The notes: generated by a model not told the origin, from the letters alone. Counted from the first letter of the stretch, positions 16,460 to 25,393 are shown. The stretch: 61,189 nt of DNA from Bauldia sp. (GCA_028284325.1 JANQRX010000007.1:1-61189); one strand, 5' to 3'. Numbers and translations are program-made.

Positions 16460-17935
16460 ATGAAGACGGCGACGGCAATCAAAGCTACAGGCCACGGGCG
16501 CGTGTGGCGCGCCGCGCTGGCGGTCACGGCCGCGGCGGTGGTGCTTGCGTCGTGCAGCAGCCTGATCGGCCGCAGCGGCGGGCCGAACGCGGCCGTCTTC
16601 GGCGGGCTGCCGTCGGCCCAGGTCGACAGCCGCGAACACGCGCGGATCGTCGCGGCCTATGGCGGCGTCTACCACAACGACCGGGTGGAGCAGGCGCTGG
16701 TGCCGATCGTCTCCCGGGTCGTCGCGTCGTCCGACCGGCCGGAACAGGCCTACCAGATCACGATCCTCAACGCGCCCGCCGTCAACGCCTTCGCCTTGCC
16801 CGGCGGCTTCCTCTACGTCACGCGCGGCCTTCTGGCGCTCGCCAATGACTCTTCCGAAGTGGCGGCGGTGCTCGCCCACGAGATGGCGCATGTGACGGCC
16901 GATCACGCCACGGAGCGGCAGAACCGGGCTCGCAACGCCTTGATCGTCAGCCGGGTGGTCAACGATGTTCTCGACGGTGAGGCGAGCGGCCAGCTGGCGC
17001 TGGCCTCAAGCCGCCGGTCGCTCGCGACCTTTTCGCGGCAGCAGGAGCTGGAGGCCGATGTGATCGGCGTCCGGACCATCGGCAATGCCGGTTACGATCC
17101 GTTTGCCGCGGCGCGGTTCCTGACGGCGATGGGGCGGTACGCCGAGTACCGCTCTGCTCTCACCCGGCGCGACCAGCGTCCGGATTTCCTGTCCTCGCAC
17201 CCGAGTACGCCGCAGCGGATCGCCTTTGCGGAGCAGGCGGCGCGCCAGTTCGGCGCGCCGGGGATCGGCGATCGCGACCGCGACCGCTATCTCGCGGGCA
17301 TCGACGGCATGGTGTTCGGCGACGATCCCTCACAGGGCTTCGTCCGCGACCGCAGCTATCTCCACCCCGAGCTCGGCATCGGCTTCACCGTGCCGCAGGG
17401 CTTCGTCATCGACAATGCCAGCGAGGCGGTGCTGGCGACCGGGGTCGACGGCACGGCGCTGCGGTTCGACGCCGTGGGGCTCGCCCGCAGCGTCGATCTC
17501 GCCGACTATCTCCGCTCGGGCTGGGTCAACGGTCTCGAAGGCGATTCGGTGCGCAGCTTCTCCGTCAACGGCCTGAAGGCGGCCTCGGCGCGCGCGTCGG
17601 CCAAGGGCTGGGCGTTCGAGATTGCCGTGGTCCAGGTGAATGGCGGCGCCACCTACCGTTTCATCTTCGCGAACGAGGCCCGCACGCCGACCTTCGAGGC
17701 GGCGGCGCGCGCGACGGTCGACAGTTTCCGCACGCTGAGCCAGCGCGAGGCGTCGAAGCTGCAGGCGCTGACGATCCAGCTCGTCAAGGCCGAGCCCGGC
17801 GACACCATCTCGTCGCTTGCCGGCAAGATGCGCGGTGTCGACCGGCCGCAGCAGCTGTTCATGACGCTCAACCGGCTGACGCGGACCTCGGTCATCCCGG
17901 CCGGCGAGACCTACAAGATCGTCACCGACCGGTAG
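16460..17935 (+). CDS. M48-family zinc metalloprotease lipoprotein with C-terminal LysM-like domain
   Basis: This envelope peptidase has about 491 residues and a lipoprotein signal (lipobox LASC). The zinc site LAHEMAHVTADH (HEMAH near residue 140) and the downstream ELEADVIG third ligand define an M48 peptidase of the BepA/LoiP type, which degrades misassembled outer-membrane proteins. After the catalytic domain come a region of about 200 residues and a LysM-like segment (EPGDTISSLAGKM to IPAGETYKIV) that probably binds peptidoglycan. The start at 16460 begins the signal peptide; GTG 16445, which overlaps the preceding stop, is an alternative. Confidence 0.88.
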   Translation: MKTATAIKATGHGRVWRAALAVTAAAVVLASCSSLIGRSGGPNAAVFGGLPSAQVDSREHARIVAAYGGVYHNDRVEQALVPIVSRVVASSDRPEQAYQITILNAPAVNAFALPGGFLYVTRGLLALANDSSEVAAVLAHEMAHVTADHATERQNRARNALIVSRVVNDVLDGEASGQLALASSRRSLATFSRQQELEADVIGVRTIGNAGYDPFAAARFLTAMGRYAEYRSALTRRDQRPDFLSSHPSTPQRIAFAEQAARQFGAPGIGDRDRDRYLAGIDGMVFGDDPSQGFVRDRSYLHPELGIGFTVPQGFVIDNASEAVLATGVDGTALRFDAVGLARSVDLADYLRSGWVNGLEGDSVRSFSVNGLKAASARASAKGWAFEIAVVQVNGGATYRFIFANEARTPTFEAAARATVDSFRTLSQREASKLQALTIQLVKAEPGDTISSLAGKMRGVDRPQQLFMTLNRLTRTSVIPAGETYKIVTDR

Positions 17936-17988
17936 CTGCCGAATCTCATCAAGCCGAACTGTTCCCAGCCCTCGTCTACTCGACGAGA

Positions 17989-18038
17989 GGTCCCGCATCT
18001 GCGGAGCGTCATCAAGATGCCGCACCGCGTGCGGGACG
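17989..18038. repeat. REP-like palindromic element 1
   Basis: GTCCCGCA (17990-17997) and TGCGGGAC (18030-18037) flank an interior of about 32 nt. The layout, with GGTCCCG and CGGGACGAC ends in a space between convergent genes, resembles short palindromic repeats scattered through alphaproteobacterial genomes. It may also stop transcription from both sides. Confidence 0.5.
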
Positions 18039-18107
18039 ACGGTGGTGGGTTCGGCGCGCTGCGGGAATCGATGATGGCAGAGGAGGCGGGGAAACAACCA
18101 ACCCGTC

Positions 18108-18154
18108 GTCCCGTGCGCGCCGCAGCGCGAAGCGGTGCTGCGCAGACACGGGAC
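18108..18154. repeat. REP-like palindromic element 2
   Basis: GTCCCGTG (18108-18115) and CACGGGAC (18147-18154) enclose a GC-rich interior with further self-complementarity (GCGCCGCAGCGC). It is followed by CTTTCGCCGGAAGG. It lies 70 bp after element 1 and opens with the same CGTCGTCCCG type of border, so the two form a pair between the M48 and rpoH genes. Confidence 0.5.
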
Positions 18155-18187
18155 CTTTCGCCGGAAGGCGTGCCGGGTTGGCCCAGC

Positions 18188-19054
18188 CTAGACGAAGCTC
18201 GCTCGATCCGGGTTTGACTGGAGCAGCGCGGCGCGCAGCTTCTCCATGGCCCGGTTCTCGATCTGACGGACTCGCTCCTTGGAGATCCCGAGGCTGGTGC
18301 CGAGCGCCTCAAGCGTGGCGCCGTTCTCCTGCAGGCGGCGTTCGCGCACAATCCGCAGTTCGCGCTCGTTGAGCACCTTCAGGGCCGAGTAGAGCCAGCT
18401 CACGCGGCGCTCCGAGTCGATCTGCTCGGCTACCGTCTCGTCCGGTCCGGGCGTGTCGTCGACGAGGAAATCCTGTCGCATCGAGGTGTCGCTCTCGGAG
18501 TCGCTGACCGGCGCGTTGAGCGAAGCGTCCGGCCCGGAGAGCCGGGAATCCATCAGTTCGACGTCGCCGGTGGACACGCCCAGCGCGCCCGCGATCTCGG
18601 AAAAGACCACGTTGCGTGGGCGCGGATCGATCTTCTGCGACAGTTTGGCCCGCAGACGGCGCAGGTTGAAGAACAGGGCCTTCTGCGAAGATGAGGTGCC
18701 GCCGCGCACGATCGACCAGTTGCGCAGGATGTGATCCTGGATCGAGGCCCGGATCCACCACGTGGCGTAGGTCGAGAAGCGGACCTGGCGGTCCGGCTCG
18801 AAACGGGCGGCCGCCTCCAGCAGGCCCACATGGCCCTCCTGGATGAGATCGCCCATGGGCAGCCCGAAATTGCGGAACCGCCCGGCGATGGCGATCACCA
18901 GGCGCATATGCGCCGAGGTCAGCTTGTGGAGCGCCGCCTGGTCCTTGTCGTCGCGCCAGCGCACGGCAAGGTCGTGCTCCTCCTCGCGCTCCAGATACGG
19001 CGCCTTCATGGCCGCACGCACGAAGCGGCGGCGTGTCTCATGTGAGTCGGACAT
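18188..19054 (-). CDS. rpoH: RNA polymerase sigma-32 (heat-shock) factor
   Basis: This 288-residue sigma factor has region 2 (DLIQEGHVGLLEAAARFEP, then RFSTYATWWIRASIQDHI) and region 4 (VRQIENRAMEKLR). The RpoH-specific box SQKALFFNLRRLR follows region 2.4 and separates it from other group 2/3 sigma factors. It directs transcription of heat-shock genes; clpB, with a sigma-32-like promoter, lies in this window. A strong AAGGAGG site precedes ATG 19054. Alphaproteobacteria often carry more than one rpoH, so the paralogue number cannot be told. Confidence 0.96.
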   Translation of the reverse strand: MSDSHETRRRFVRAAMKAPYLEREEEHDLAVRWRDDKDQAALHKLTSAHMRLVIAIAGRFRNFGLPMGDLIQEGHVGLLEAAARFEPDRQVRFSTYATWWIRASIQDHILRNWSIVRGGTSSSQKALFFNLRRLRAKLSQKIDPRPRNVVFSEIAGALGVSTGDVELMDSRLSGPDASLNAPVSDSESDTSMRQDFLVDDTPGPDETVAEQIDSERRVSWLYSALKVLNERELRIVRERRLQENGATLEALGTSLGISKERVRQIENRAMEKLRAALLQSNPDRASFV

Positions 19055-19187
19055 TCCGACCTCCTTGCGGCTTCAAGGGCCGCCCGAGGAATAATCGCCC
19101 ACTGACAATCTAACGCTTCGCGGGGCGACTTGGTTCACACAAAGACGTGACGGCGGCTGTGAGCGGTCAAAGCCCCTGAAATCGCAC

Positions 19188-19220
19188 AAGAAAAAAGGGC
19201 GCCCGGTGGCCCGGACGCCC
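19188..19220 (-). terminator. intrinsic terminator of carD
   Basis: On the minus strand, GGGCGTCCGGG pairs with CCGGGCGCCC around a 3-4 nt loop, with one mismatch, and is followed directly by TTTTTTCTTG. It lies about 27 bp after the carD stop. Confidence 0.8.
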
Positions 19221-19246
19221 ATCGAATCTGCGGATTGGACCCCGGA

Positions 19247-19810
19247 TCAGGCCGCCTTGGCGTCGCCGCTCTCGTTTCCGCGAGCGCCCCGGCGCGGACT
19301 CTTGGCCAGGTTCTGCTCGATCTGCTTGGTCGCCTCGGTCTCCGACGACTTGGTGACCGACGAAATCTCGCGCACCATGCGGTCCAGCGCGGCCTCGTAG
19401 AGCTGCCGCTCGCTGTAGGACTGCTCGGGCTGCGTGTCGGAGCGATAGAGATCACGCACGACCTCGGCGATCGAGATCAGATCGCCCGAGTTGATCTTGG
19501 CCTCGTATTCCTGGGCGCGGCGGCTCCACATCGTACGCTTGACGCGGGCGCGGCCGCGCACCGTCTCAAGCGCCTTCTTGACCGTCGCGGCGTCGGCGAG
19601 CTTGCGCATGCCGACCGATTCCGCCTTCGTCACCGGCACGCGTAGCGTCATCTTGTCCTTGGCGAAATTGATGACGAACAGGTCCAGCGTCAGCCCGGCG
19701 ACTTCCTGGGTCTCGATGCTGACGATCTTGCCCACGCCATGGGCCGGATAGACGATGTGCTCGCCGGTCTTGAATCCTGCACGCTGAACTGGCTTCTTCG
19801 ATGCGGCCAT
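19247..19810 (-). CDS. CarD-family RNA polymerase-binding transcriptional regulator
   Basis: This is a 187-residue protein. The N-terminal RNA-polymerase-interacting Tudor-like domain is clear (about 13-75: FKTGEHIVYPAHGVGKIVSIE, LDLFVINFAKDKMTLRVPV). A helical DNA-binding C-terminal part contains the family WSRRAQEYEAKINSGD segment. CarD proteins stabilise the open complex, notably at rRNA and other growth-linked promoters. It has its own promoter and terminator here. The C-terminal tail (KSPRRGARGNESGDAKAA) is basic and low in complexity. Confidence 0.95.
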   Translation of the reverse strand: MAASKKPVQRAGFKTGEHIVYPAHGVGKIVSIETQEVAGLTLDLFVINFAKDKMTLRVPVTKAESVGMRKLADAATVKKALETVRGRARVKRTMWSRRAQEYEAKINSGDLISIAEVVRDLYRSDTQPEQSYSERQLYEAALDRMVREISSVTKSSETEATKQIEQNLAKSPRRGARGNESGDAKAA

Positions 19811-19990
19811 TATGATCTCTACTCCAATCTCTTGCCCCGTGGGGTCCGCCTGAGCCCGGTCACGCCGTCGGTCGTCCGCAGCACGCCGTGCCCGGCGACC
19901 AAGGGCCGCCGCGCAAACGACAAGTATCCGTCACGTCAGTGATGCCGCGCGGGATCTAGGAGGACGCCCGTTTCTTCCGAGCAAGTCCTG

Positions 19991-20018
19991 AATATAGCAC
20001 AAATCCGGGAAATTTCAA
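19991..20018 (-). promoter_or_regulatory. sigma-70-type promoter of carD
   Basis: On the minus strand, TTGAAA (20018-20013) and TATATT (19996-19991) are separated by 16 bp. The implied untranslated leader before carD is about 175 nt, unusually long. Confidence 0.6.
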
Positions 20019-20020
20019 TG

Positions 20021-20042
20021 GTTTACCGTCCGAAAGGTAAAC
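20021..20042 (-). terminator. hairpin after ferredoxin gene, probable terminator
   Basis: GTTTACC (20021-20027) and GGTAAAC (20036-20042) form a perfect 7-bp stem 13 bp beyond the fdxA stop. The downstream minus-strand tract (CCATTGAAATTT) is AT-rich but not a pure T-run. Confidence 0.45.
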
Positions 20043-20054
20043 ACTGCGACCCTA

Positions 20055-20393
20055 TCAGTCGCCCTCGCCCGGTTCCTCCGAGAAATGGGCCTCGAACTTG
20101 CCGGCCTTGCCCTCGAACTCCTTCGCATCGGGCGGCGCATCGCGCTTGATCGTGATGTTGGGCCACTTTTCCGCGTATTCGGCGTTGATTTTCAACCATT
20201 TCTCGAGACCGGGCTCGGTGTCCGGCTTGATGGCGTCAACGGGGCATTCCGGTTCGCACACCCCGCAATCGATGCATTCGTCGGGGTGGATGACGAGCAT
20301 GTTCTCGCCCTCGTAGAAGCAGTCCACCGGGCACACTTCGACGCAATCCATGTATTTGCAGCGAATGCAGTTGTCGTTGACGATGTAAGTCAC
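20055..20393 (-). CDS. fdxA: 7Fe-type ferredoxin FdxA
   Basis: This is a small electron carrier of 112 residues with two cluster-binding motifs: [18 protein letters not shown] (N-terminal, 3Fe-4S plus 4Fe-4S ligands) and [16 protein letters not shown] (about 40-55). The length and the C-terminal extension rich in acidic residues ([19 protein letters not shown]) match the alphaproteobacterial FdxA/ferredoxin II type. Its partner enzymes are not in the window. It is an essential and syntenic neighbour of carD in this group. Confidence 0.95.
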   Translation of the reverse strand: MTYIVNDNCIRCKYMDCVEVCPVDCFYEGENMLVIHPDECIDCGVCEPECPVDAIKPDTEPGLEKWLKINAEYAEKWPNITIKRDAPPDAKEFEGKAGKFEAHFSEEPGEGD

Positions 20394-20512
20394 GGGAGTT
20401 CCTTCGGTGGGACCACGACCGGCGAAAGTCGGCGGTTTCGGTATCCGGTTTGACGCCCAAGAGCAAGAACCGGGGCCGCGCGCGGCGGGCCGCGCATGGC
20501 ATAGCGTTTCAG

Positions 20513-20914
20513 CTAGGGCTCCCGGGAGGAAAAATCACCGCCAAGAGACCGATTGAAGGCCCGAATGGCGCGCCGATCACGGCGATCGGGGCGCTGATCC
20601 GGCGCCGGGGCGGGCTGCGTGGCCCCCGACCGCGGCCTGGCCGCCTCGGGTGGCGTCAGGTCGTCGAACAGAGTGCGGGCCTCGTCAGCCGGCCCGCGCC
20701 GCCGGCCGGGTGCCTTCACCCGCAGGATGCGAATGCCGCGGCCAAGGACAATGGTCAGGACGTCGCCGGTCGCGACCTGCCGGCTGACGGTCTGATGCCG
20801 CTCACCGTTGATACGCACGCGCCCACCGGCGACGAGCTTCTGCGCCGCCGTCCGCGTCTTCACGACGCGGGCAAACCACAGCCATTTGTCGATGCGCTGC
20901 CGGTCAGCCGCCAC
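20513..20914 (-). CDS. S4-domain RNA-binding protein (Hsp15-like)
   Basis: This 133-residue protein carries an S4 domain at its N-terminus ([31 protein letters not shown]) and a basic, Arg/Pro-rich tail. Hsp15-type proteins bind stalled 50S-peptidyl-tRNA complexes in heat-shocked cells. The start is taken as GTG 20914 ([11 protein letters not shown]), overlapping the end of the helicase gene by 11 bp. The longer open frame upstream only shadows the helicase and has no S4-like sequence. The overlap shows co-translation with the helicase. Confidence 0.85.
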   Translation of the reverse strand: MAADRQRIDKWLWFARVVKTRTAAQKLVAGGRVRINGERHQTVSRQVATGDVLTIVLGRGIRILRVKAPGRRRGPADEARTLFDDLTPPEAARPRSGATQPAPAPDQRPDRRDRRAIRAFNRSLGGDFSSREP

Positions 20915-23900
20915 GCTTCTGCGATTCCAGCTCGTCCTTGAGCGCGGCCAGGGCTGCGAAGGGCGAATCCGGGTCCGCCGCTTTGCGTTCGGTGCGGGGG
21001 GACGGGGCGCTGCCGCTGCCCTTGGCGGTGCGTTTGGCGGGCTTGTCCTTGCGCCGTCCGTCGGGCTTGGCGGCGCGGCGGGGCGGGCGCTTGCCGTCGG
21101 CGTTGTCGGCGCGCCTCTCGGTGCGGGCGCCGCCGCGCCTCGCCCGCGGCGGACGGTTGGGGGCCGGTCGCCACACGACAAGGAACGCAGGCTCCTCGGC
21201 GGGTGCCGCTTCGGTCTCCGTCGATTCGGTCTCCGTCGATTCGGTCGCCGCTGGTTCGGTCGTGGCGGGTTCGGTGGCAACGGGCTCGGTGGCCGCAGGC
21301 GTTGCGTCCGGTTCGCTGTCCTCAGATGCCGCGGCCGGCTCGACTGCCGGGGCTTCGGCTGCGGCGGCACCACCTTCTTCGCTCGCCTGGACGGGCGCGG
21401 CGGCGGTGTCTTGGCTGTCCTCGGCGGCGTCCGCCGCAGGTGGGTCGGACACCGGTGCTGCCGCCGGGCTCTCGTCGGCGGGCAACTCGGGGGCTGTGGG
21501 CCGCGGGCGCCGCTTCGACCGGTAGCCCAGTGCCGACAAAACCGCGGCGAAGTCATCGCCGGCGCAGCCCAGCAGCGAGGTCATCTCGACCGTGACGGTG
21601 AAGCCGTACTCCTCCAGCGCGCCGGGCGGCGGTGTCGGTGCGTCCGGCGTGGGGCGCCACGCCAGCAGCGGTCGGATGATGTCGGCGAGACGCTCAAGGA
21701 TGTCGATGCGCACCGCGCGCGTGCCGCACGGCTTGTAGCCCACGGCGTAGTAGAGGCCGTGGGCGACGTCGGTGTCGACGGGCACGCTGGTGCGGCCGGA
21801 GCCGGCAAGCTGGGTCAGGTCGAGCAGCCCGGGCGCGTCGAGGCCGCCGTTCTTCAGCGCCCACAGCATGGCGACGAGGCCGGCCGGCGCCGGTTTCAGG
21901 AGCGCCGGGACGTAGATGTGATAGGCGCCGAAGCGAACGCCGAGGGTGCGCATGCCGGCGCGGGCGTCCTGGTCGAGGCCGCGGACCTCCTCGGCGATCG
22001 CCGACCTTTCCAAGACACCCAGATTCTCGGCCAGGCGGAACGCGATGCCGCGCGCCTCCGGTGCGAGACTGGCCGCCGCCCGCAAGTCGAACAGCGGCTT
22101 GAGCAGCGTTTCGACGCGCGTCGCCAACCACAGGTCGGTGCGCTGGCGCACGCGGTCGCGTGCCGCCTCCGGCAGGCTGTCGTCGGCGAGCAGGATCAGT
22201 CGCGGTTTCAGCGGATCGTCGCCGTCGGTGAGACGCGCGATGCCGCTGCCGGACCAGCGCAGCGTGCCGTCGGTCGCCAGCGCGAGATCATCATCGGGCG
22301 CCCGCGCCAGCCGGTCGGCGCGCGTCACCACCTCGCCTGCCAACGCCTTCTGGGCAGCGGCCCTCAGCGCCTTGGCTTCCGGCCCGGCCGCTTCGGGGTC
22401 GGCGGTGAAGCGGAATCCGTCGAGCGAACCGATGTGCTGGCCCTCGACCATCACGTCACCTTCGGCCGTGATCTCCGCTTCGAGCATCGTGTTCTCTTTC
22501 AGGCGACGCATCAGCACGCTCGTTCGACGGTCGATGAATCGCGCCGTCAAACGCTCGTGCAGGGCGTCGGACAGCCGATCCTCTATCGCGCGCGTCCGCT
22601 CCTGCCAATGGGCGGGGTCGGCAAACCAGTCGTTACGGTTGGCGGCGAAGGTCCATGTGCGGATGTGGGCGATGCGGGTGGACAGGGTGTCGATGTCGCC
22701 CTCGGTGCGGTCGGCAAACGCAAGCTGGCCGGCAAACCAGTCCTCGCCGATCCGCCCGTCCTCCACCAGAGACGTGAAGATGCTGGTCAGGAGTTCGGCG
22801 TGCTGGGCGGGCGAGATCTTGCGGTAGTCGGGGATCTGGCAAACCTCCCACAACTGCTCGATCCGCTCGGCGCGATCGGCAAGGGCGGCGATCTTCTGGT
22901 CCTTCGCCATCGCCGCCAGCGCGCGCACGTCCTCCGCGGGCGGTGCCTTGGTGAGCTCGGGCCGGCCCGGCAGGCGGTCGAGGCTTGCGATCAGCTCGCG
23001 CACCGAGCCGTACGCAAGCTCGCGATTGCGCCACTGCACGTTGGGTACCGGCTGAAAGACATGGGATTCGAGCTGCTCGACCAGATCATCCTCGAGCGGC
23101 TCGACACGGCTCGTGACCCCGAACGTGCCGTCCTGCATGTGGCGTCCGGCGCGTCCGGCAATCTGACCCAGCTCGGCGGCGGTGAGACGGCGGTGCTGGA
23201 ATCCGTCGAACTTGCTGCTGGACGCGAAAGCGACATGCTTGACGTCGAGATTGAGCCCCATGCCGATGGCGTCGGTGGCGACGAGGAAGTCGACATCGCC
23301 CGACTGATAGATCTCGACCTGGGCGTTGCGGGTCCTCGGGCTGAGGGCGCCGAGCACGACCGCGGCGCCGCCACGCTGGCGACGGATCAGCTCGGCGATG
23401 GCGTAGACGTCGTTGGAGGAGAACGCGACCACCGCCGTGCGGGTCGGGAGACGGGTGATCTTCTTCGAACCGGTGTAGGCCAGCACCGACATGCGCGGCC
23501 GCGTCACGATGTTGACGCCGGGTACGAGACGCTCGATGACGCCGCGCATGGTCGCGGCGCCCAGGAGCAGAGTCTCGTGGCTGCCGCGCAGATTCATGAT
23601 GCGATCGGTGAAGACGTGGCCGCGTTCCAGATCGGAGGCGAGCTGGATTTCGTCGACGGCCACAAACGCCGCGTCGACCCGCGACGGCATCGCCTCGACC
23701 GTGCACACCCGGTAGCGGGCGCCGGGCGGCGCGATTTTCTCCTCGCCGGTGAAGAGCGCCGCATGATCGACCCCGACCCGGGCGACGATGCGGTTGTAGA
23801 CCTCGCGCGCGAGCAGGCGCAGCGGCAGCCCGATGATCCCGTCGCGATGGCCGAGCATGCGCTCGATGGCGAGATGCGTCTTGCCTGTGTTGGTCGGGCC

Positions 23901-23957
23901 GAGAACCGCGACAACAGGTCCCGGGGTTGACGACGATGAAGGTGAGGAGAGGGGCAT
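20904..23957 (-). CDS. SUV3-type DExH RNA helicase
   Basis: This is a 1017-residue helicase with Walker A GPTNTGKTH (20-28), Walker B AVDEIQ (about 100), AYTGSKKITRLP, and the motif VI region LGQIAGRAGRHMQDG. It resembles mitochondrial SUV3/SUPV3L1, which unwinds RNA for degradation; alphaproteobacteria carry the bacterial relatives. Residues after about 770 are a low-complexity tail: Ala/Glu-rich, with six pentapeptide repeats of the xxxTE kind, then an Arg/Lys-rich stretch, ending in [17 protein letters not shown] LexA-type box lies 120 bp upstream. The next gene overlaps its end. Confidence 0.9.
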   Translation of the reverse strand: MPLSSPSSSSTPGPVVAVLGPTNTGKTHLAIERMLGHRDGIIGLPLRLLAREVYNRIVARVGVDHAALFTGEEKIAPPGARYRVCTVEAMPSRVDAAFVAVDEIQLASDLERGHVFTDRIMNLRGSHETLLLGAATMRGVIERLVPGVNIVTRPRMSVLAYTGSKKITRLPTRTAVVAFSSNDVYAIAELIRRQRGGAAVVLGALSPRTRNAQVEIYQSGDVDFLVATDAIGMGLNLDVKHVAFASSSKFDGFQHRRLTAAELGQIAGRAGRHMQDGTFGVTSRVEPLEDDLVEQLESHVFQPVPNVQWRNRELAYGSVRELIASLDRLPGRPELTKAPPAEDVRALAAMAKDQKIAALADRAERIEQLWEVCQIPDYRKISPAQHAELLTSIFTSLVEDGRIGEDWFAGQLAFADRTEGDIDTLSTRIAHIRTWTFAANRNDWFADPAHWQERTRAIEDRLSDALHERLTARFIDRRTSVLMRRLKENTMLEAEITAEGDVMVEGQHIGSLDGFRFTADPEAAGPEAKALRAAAQKALAGEVVTRADRLARAPDDDLALATDGTLRWSGSGIARLTDGDDPLKPRLILLADDSLPEAARDRVRQRTDLWLATRVETLLKPLFDLRAAASLAPEARGIAFRLAENLGVLERSAIAEEVRGLDQDARAGMRTLGVRFGAYHIYVPALLKPAPAGLVAMLWALKNGGLDAPGLLDLTQLAGSGRTSVPVDTDVAHGLYYAVGYKPCGTRAVRIDILERLADIIRPLLAWRPTPDAPTPPPGALEEYGFTVTVEMTSLLGCAGDDFAAVLSALGYRSKRRPRPTAPELPADESPAAAPVSDPPAADAAEDSQDTAAAPVQASEEGGAAAAEAPAVEPAAASEDSEPDATPAATEPVATEPATTEPAATESTETESTETEAAPAEEPAFLVVWRPAPNRPPRARRGGARTERRADNADGKRPPRRAAKPDGRRKDKPAKRTAKGSGSAPSPRTERKAADPDSPFAALAALKDELESQKRGG
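21211..21300. repeat. six 15-bp tandem repeats within the helicase gene
   Basis: There are six head-to-tail 15-bp units starting TTCGGT or CTCGGT. The first two (21211-21225 and 21226-21240) are identical; the others drift. On the coding strand they encode pentapeptides ending in TE. They keep the reading frame, so copy-number change would only lengthen or shorten the acidic tail. Confidence 0.85.
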
Positions 23958-24327
23958 ATGCGTCAGTCGAGCGTGAAATGGCCGTCGCCGGTGGGGCTCA
24001 AAGGGGCGGTGGTTGTGCCGATGCGGGACGGATTGCCTTGATTTTACAACAGTTTCCGTGGGATCTTAACAACCGCGAACGAGTCCAGAACAAAAGCAGT
24101 CCGAATCGCTGACTCTCGTCACCTTCACCCTCCGTTCACGACGACATGTACCGCTGCGGCGCGAGAATCCTACGATATGTTGAATCCGATGGTGAGAATG
24201 GGGCGGGGTTCTTACCGCATCAGTTAACGCCATACCGACCCTGACCAACATGTCGGGACTGTGACAATGACCATGTCGGCGGCGCCTGTGGACAAGCTGT
24301 GGATGAAGCGGCGAAGCGGTGTCCTGC
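23958..24327. other. 370-bp non-coding stretch between helicase and DUF3108 genes
   Basis: This stretch holds the helicase promoter region with the LexA-type box. Near its right end are two DnaA-box-like nonamers, TGTGGACAA (24287-24295) and TGTGGATGA (24298-24306), each one base from TGTGGATAA. A 32-codon plus-strand frame from 24144 has no ribosome site and no recognisable product. Confidence 0.5.
24077..24091 (-). promoter_or_regulatory. LexA (SOS) box of the alphaproteobacterial GTTC-N7-GTTC type
   Basis: GAAC (24077-24080), 7 bp, GAAC (24088-24091); on the minus strand this reads GTTC-N7-GTTC, the known alphaproteobacterial LexA target. It overlaps a possible promoter facing the helicase (TTGTTC/TTGTTA boxes with a TGTAAA-like -10 further down). 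The helicase start is 120 bp away. No plausible gene starts close on the plus strand. Confidence 0.5.
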
Positions 24328-25173
24328 CTAGCGTGTCGACGTTCGCCGCTCGGTCCGTGAGACCTCGAAGTCCCGCGCTGTCACCGTGAGGTTGCCGGCC
24401 TTGGTGCCGATGACGAACTGGTAGGGCACCATGACGTTGGTGCCGCGCACCGGTATCAACCACACCTCGAGCCGTTTGTTCTCCGCCATGAACTGCACGG
24501 CCTCGCGCTCCGGCCGGTGACCGGCGACGGGGATGTAACGGGCGCCACACACGATGGCGCGGCCGCGGTAGCCGCTGCGAACGTCGGTGGTGCGCTTGAA
24601 GTGCAGGGCGACGTCAAAGCGCTGCCAACCGTCGAAGACCCGGACCGTGCGATCGCACACGAACTCTCCGTCGGCGTCGGTGCGTTCGCCCAGCGAGACG
24701 ACAAAGGCGCCGATCGGATCGACGATGTCGCTCTTGTGGCGCTGCAGGACGGGGATGCGGTCCGACGCCTCGACCAGACCCGGCTGGGCGAACACGTCGG
24801 TGACGGCGCCGCCGCTCATTGCCATGCGCACCAGCGTGCCGAAGTCACCCTCGCGGGTCTGCATGTTGTAGGTGCTCGGCAGAACCGTTGTGCCCTTGAT
24901 GCGACCGTTGCCGGCAAGGATGGCGCTGGCGTCCGACACGAACCGGCTGATGCCGAAGGTCGACCCGCTGATGGCCGTGGCATACTGGCCGCGGGCGAAG
25001 CGCCCCTCAACTTCGGCGCGCCCGATGGTGAGCCCGGCAATGGCGATGTAGTAGGTTGCCCGCAATTCGGTCATCGCGCCCTGGGCGACAGCGACGCCAG
25101 GTTGGGCGACGTGCACGACGGCCGCGAGCACAATCGGCGCCAGGCTCTTGAGAAGGGGGCGTATCACGTCCAT
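24328..25173 (-). CDS. DUF3108 family periplasmic protein
   Basis: This is a 281-residue protein with an N-terminal signal ([20 protein letters not shown], then GVAVAQ). The mature part begins [25 protein letters not shown], the typical entry of DUF3108 proteins, a beta-rich family of unknown function in proteobacterial envelopes. The late segment [29 protein letters not shown] is also characteristic. The start at 25173 is preferred over 25239 because it begins the signal peptide. It is divergent from rpmB, as in related genomes. Confidence 0.85.
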   Translation of the reverse strand: MDVIRPLLKSLAPIVLAAVVHVAQPGVAVAQGAMTELRATYYIAIAGLTIGRAEVEGRFARGQYATAISGSTFGISRFVSDASAILAGNGRIKGTTVLPSTYNMQTREGDFGTLVRMAMSGGAVTDVFAQPGLVEASDRIPVLQRHKSDIVDPIGAFVVSLGERTDADGEFVCDRTVRVFDGWQRFDVALHFKRTTDVRSGYRGRAIVCGARYIPVAGHRPEREAVQFMAENKRLEVWLIPVRGTNVMVPYQFVIGTKAGNLTVTARDFEVSRTERRTSTR

Positions 25174-25288
25174 CGCTGCTGCCGCTCTGTGGCTTCCAGC
25201 CAAGCTGGGTCGTCGACGAATCACTGGCACGGGATACACGGATTTTTACGCCAATTCGGACCACCAGTCACGCGCGCGTCCCCGCGCC

Positions 25289-25317
25289 TTGACGCCGCAA
25301 CGGCGGGCCACTATAGC
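25289..25317 (+). promoter_or_regulatory. sigma-70-type promoter of rpmB
   Basis: TTGACG (25289-25294) and TATAGC (25312-25317) are separated by exactly 17 bp, giving a leader of about 70 nt before rpmB. Confidence 0.72.
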
Positions 25318-25393
25318 AAGGCCGCCTCCGGACAGGATTGACCGAGACTTGCGGCCGAGCCGCCGGAAACTGGCGGAATTCAGAGGTGTTTCG

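Noticed and set aside
20808-23930. 1040-codon plus-strand open frame opposite the helicase
   Set aside because: It is antisense to a clear helicase gene, with high Arg/Gly/Val content and no motifs; long frames opposite genes are common in GC-rich DNA.
24144-24242. 32-codon plus-strand frame downstream of the LexA box, a possible SOS micro-protein
   Set aside because: No ribosome-binding site and no hydrophobic segment of the SidA kind; the box is better placed for the helicase.
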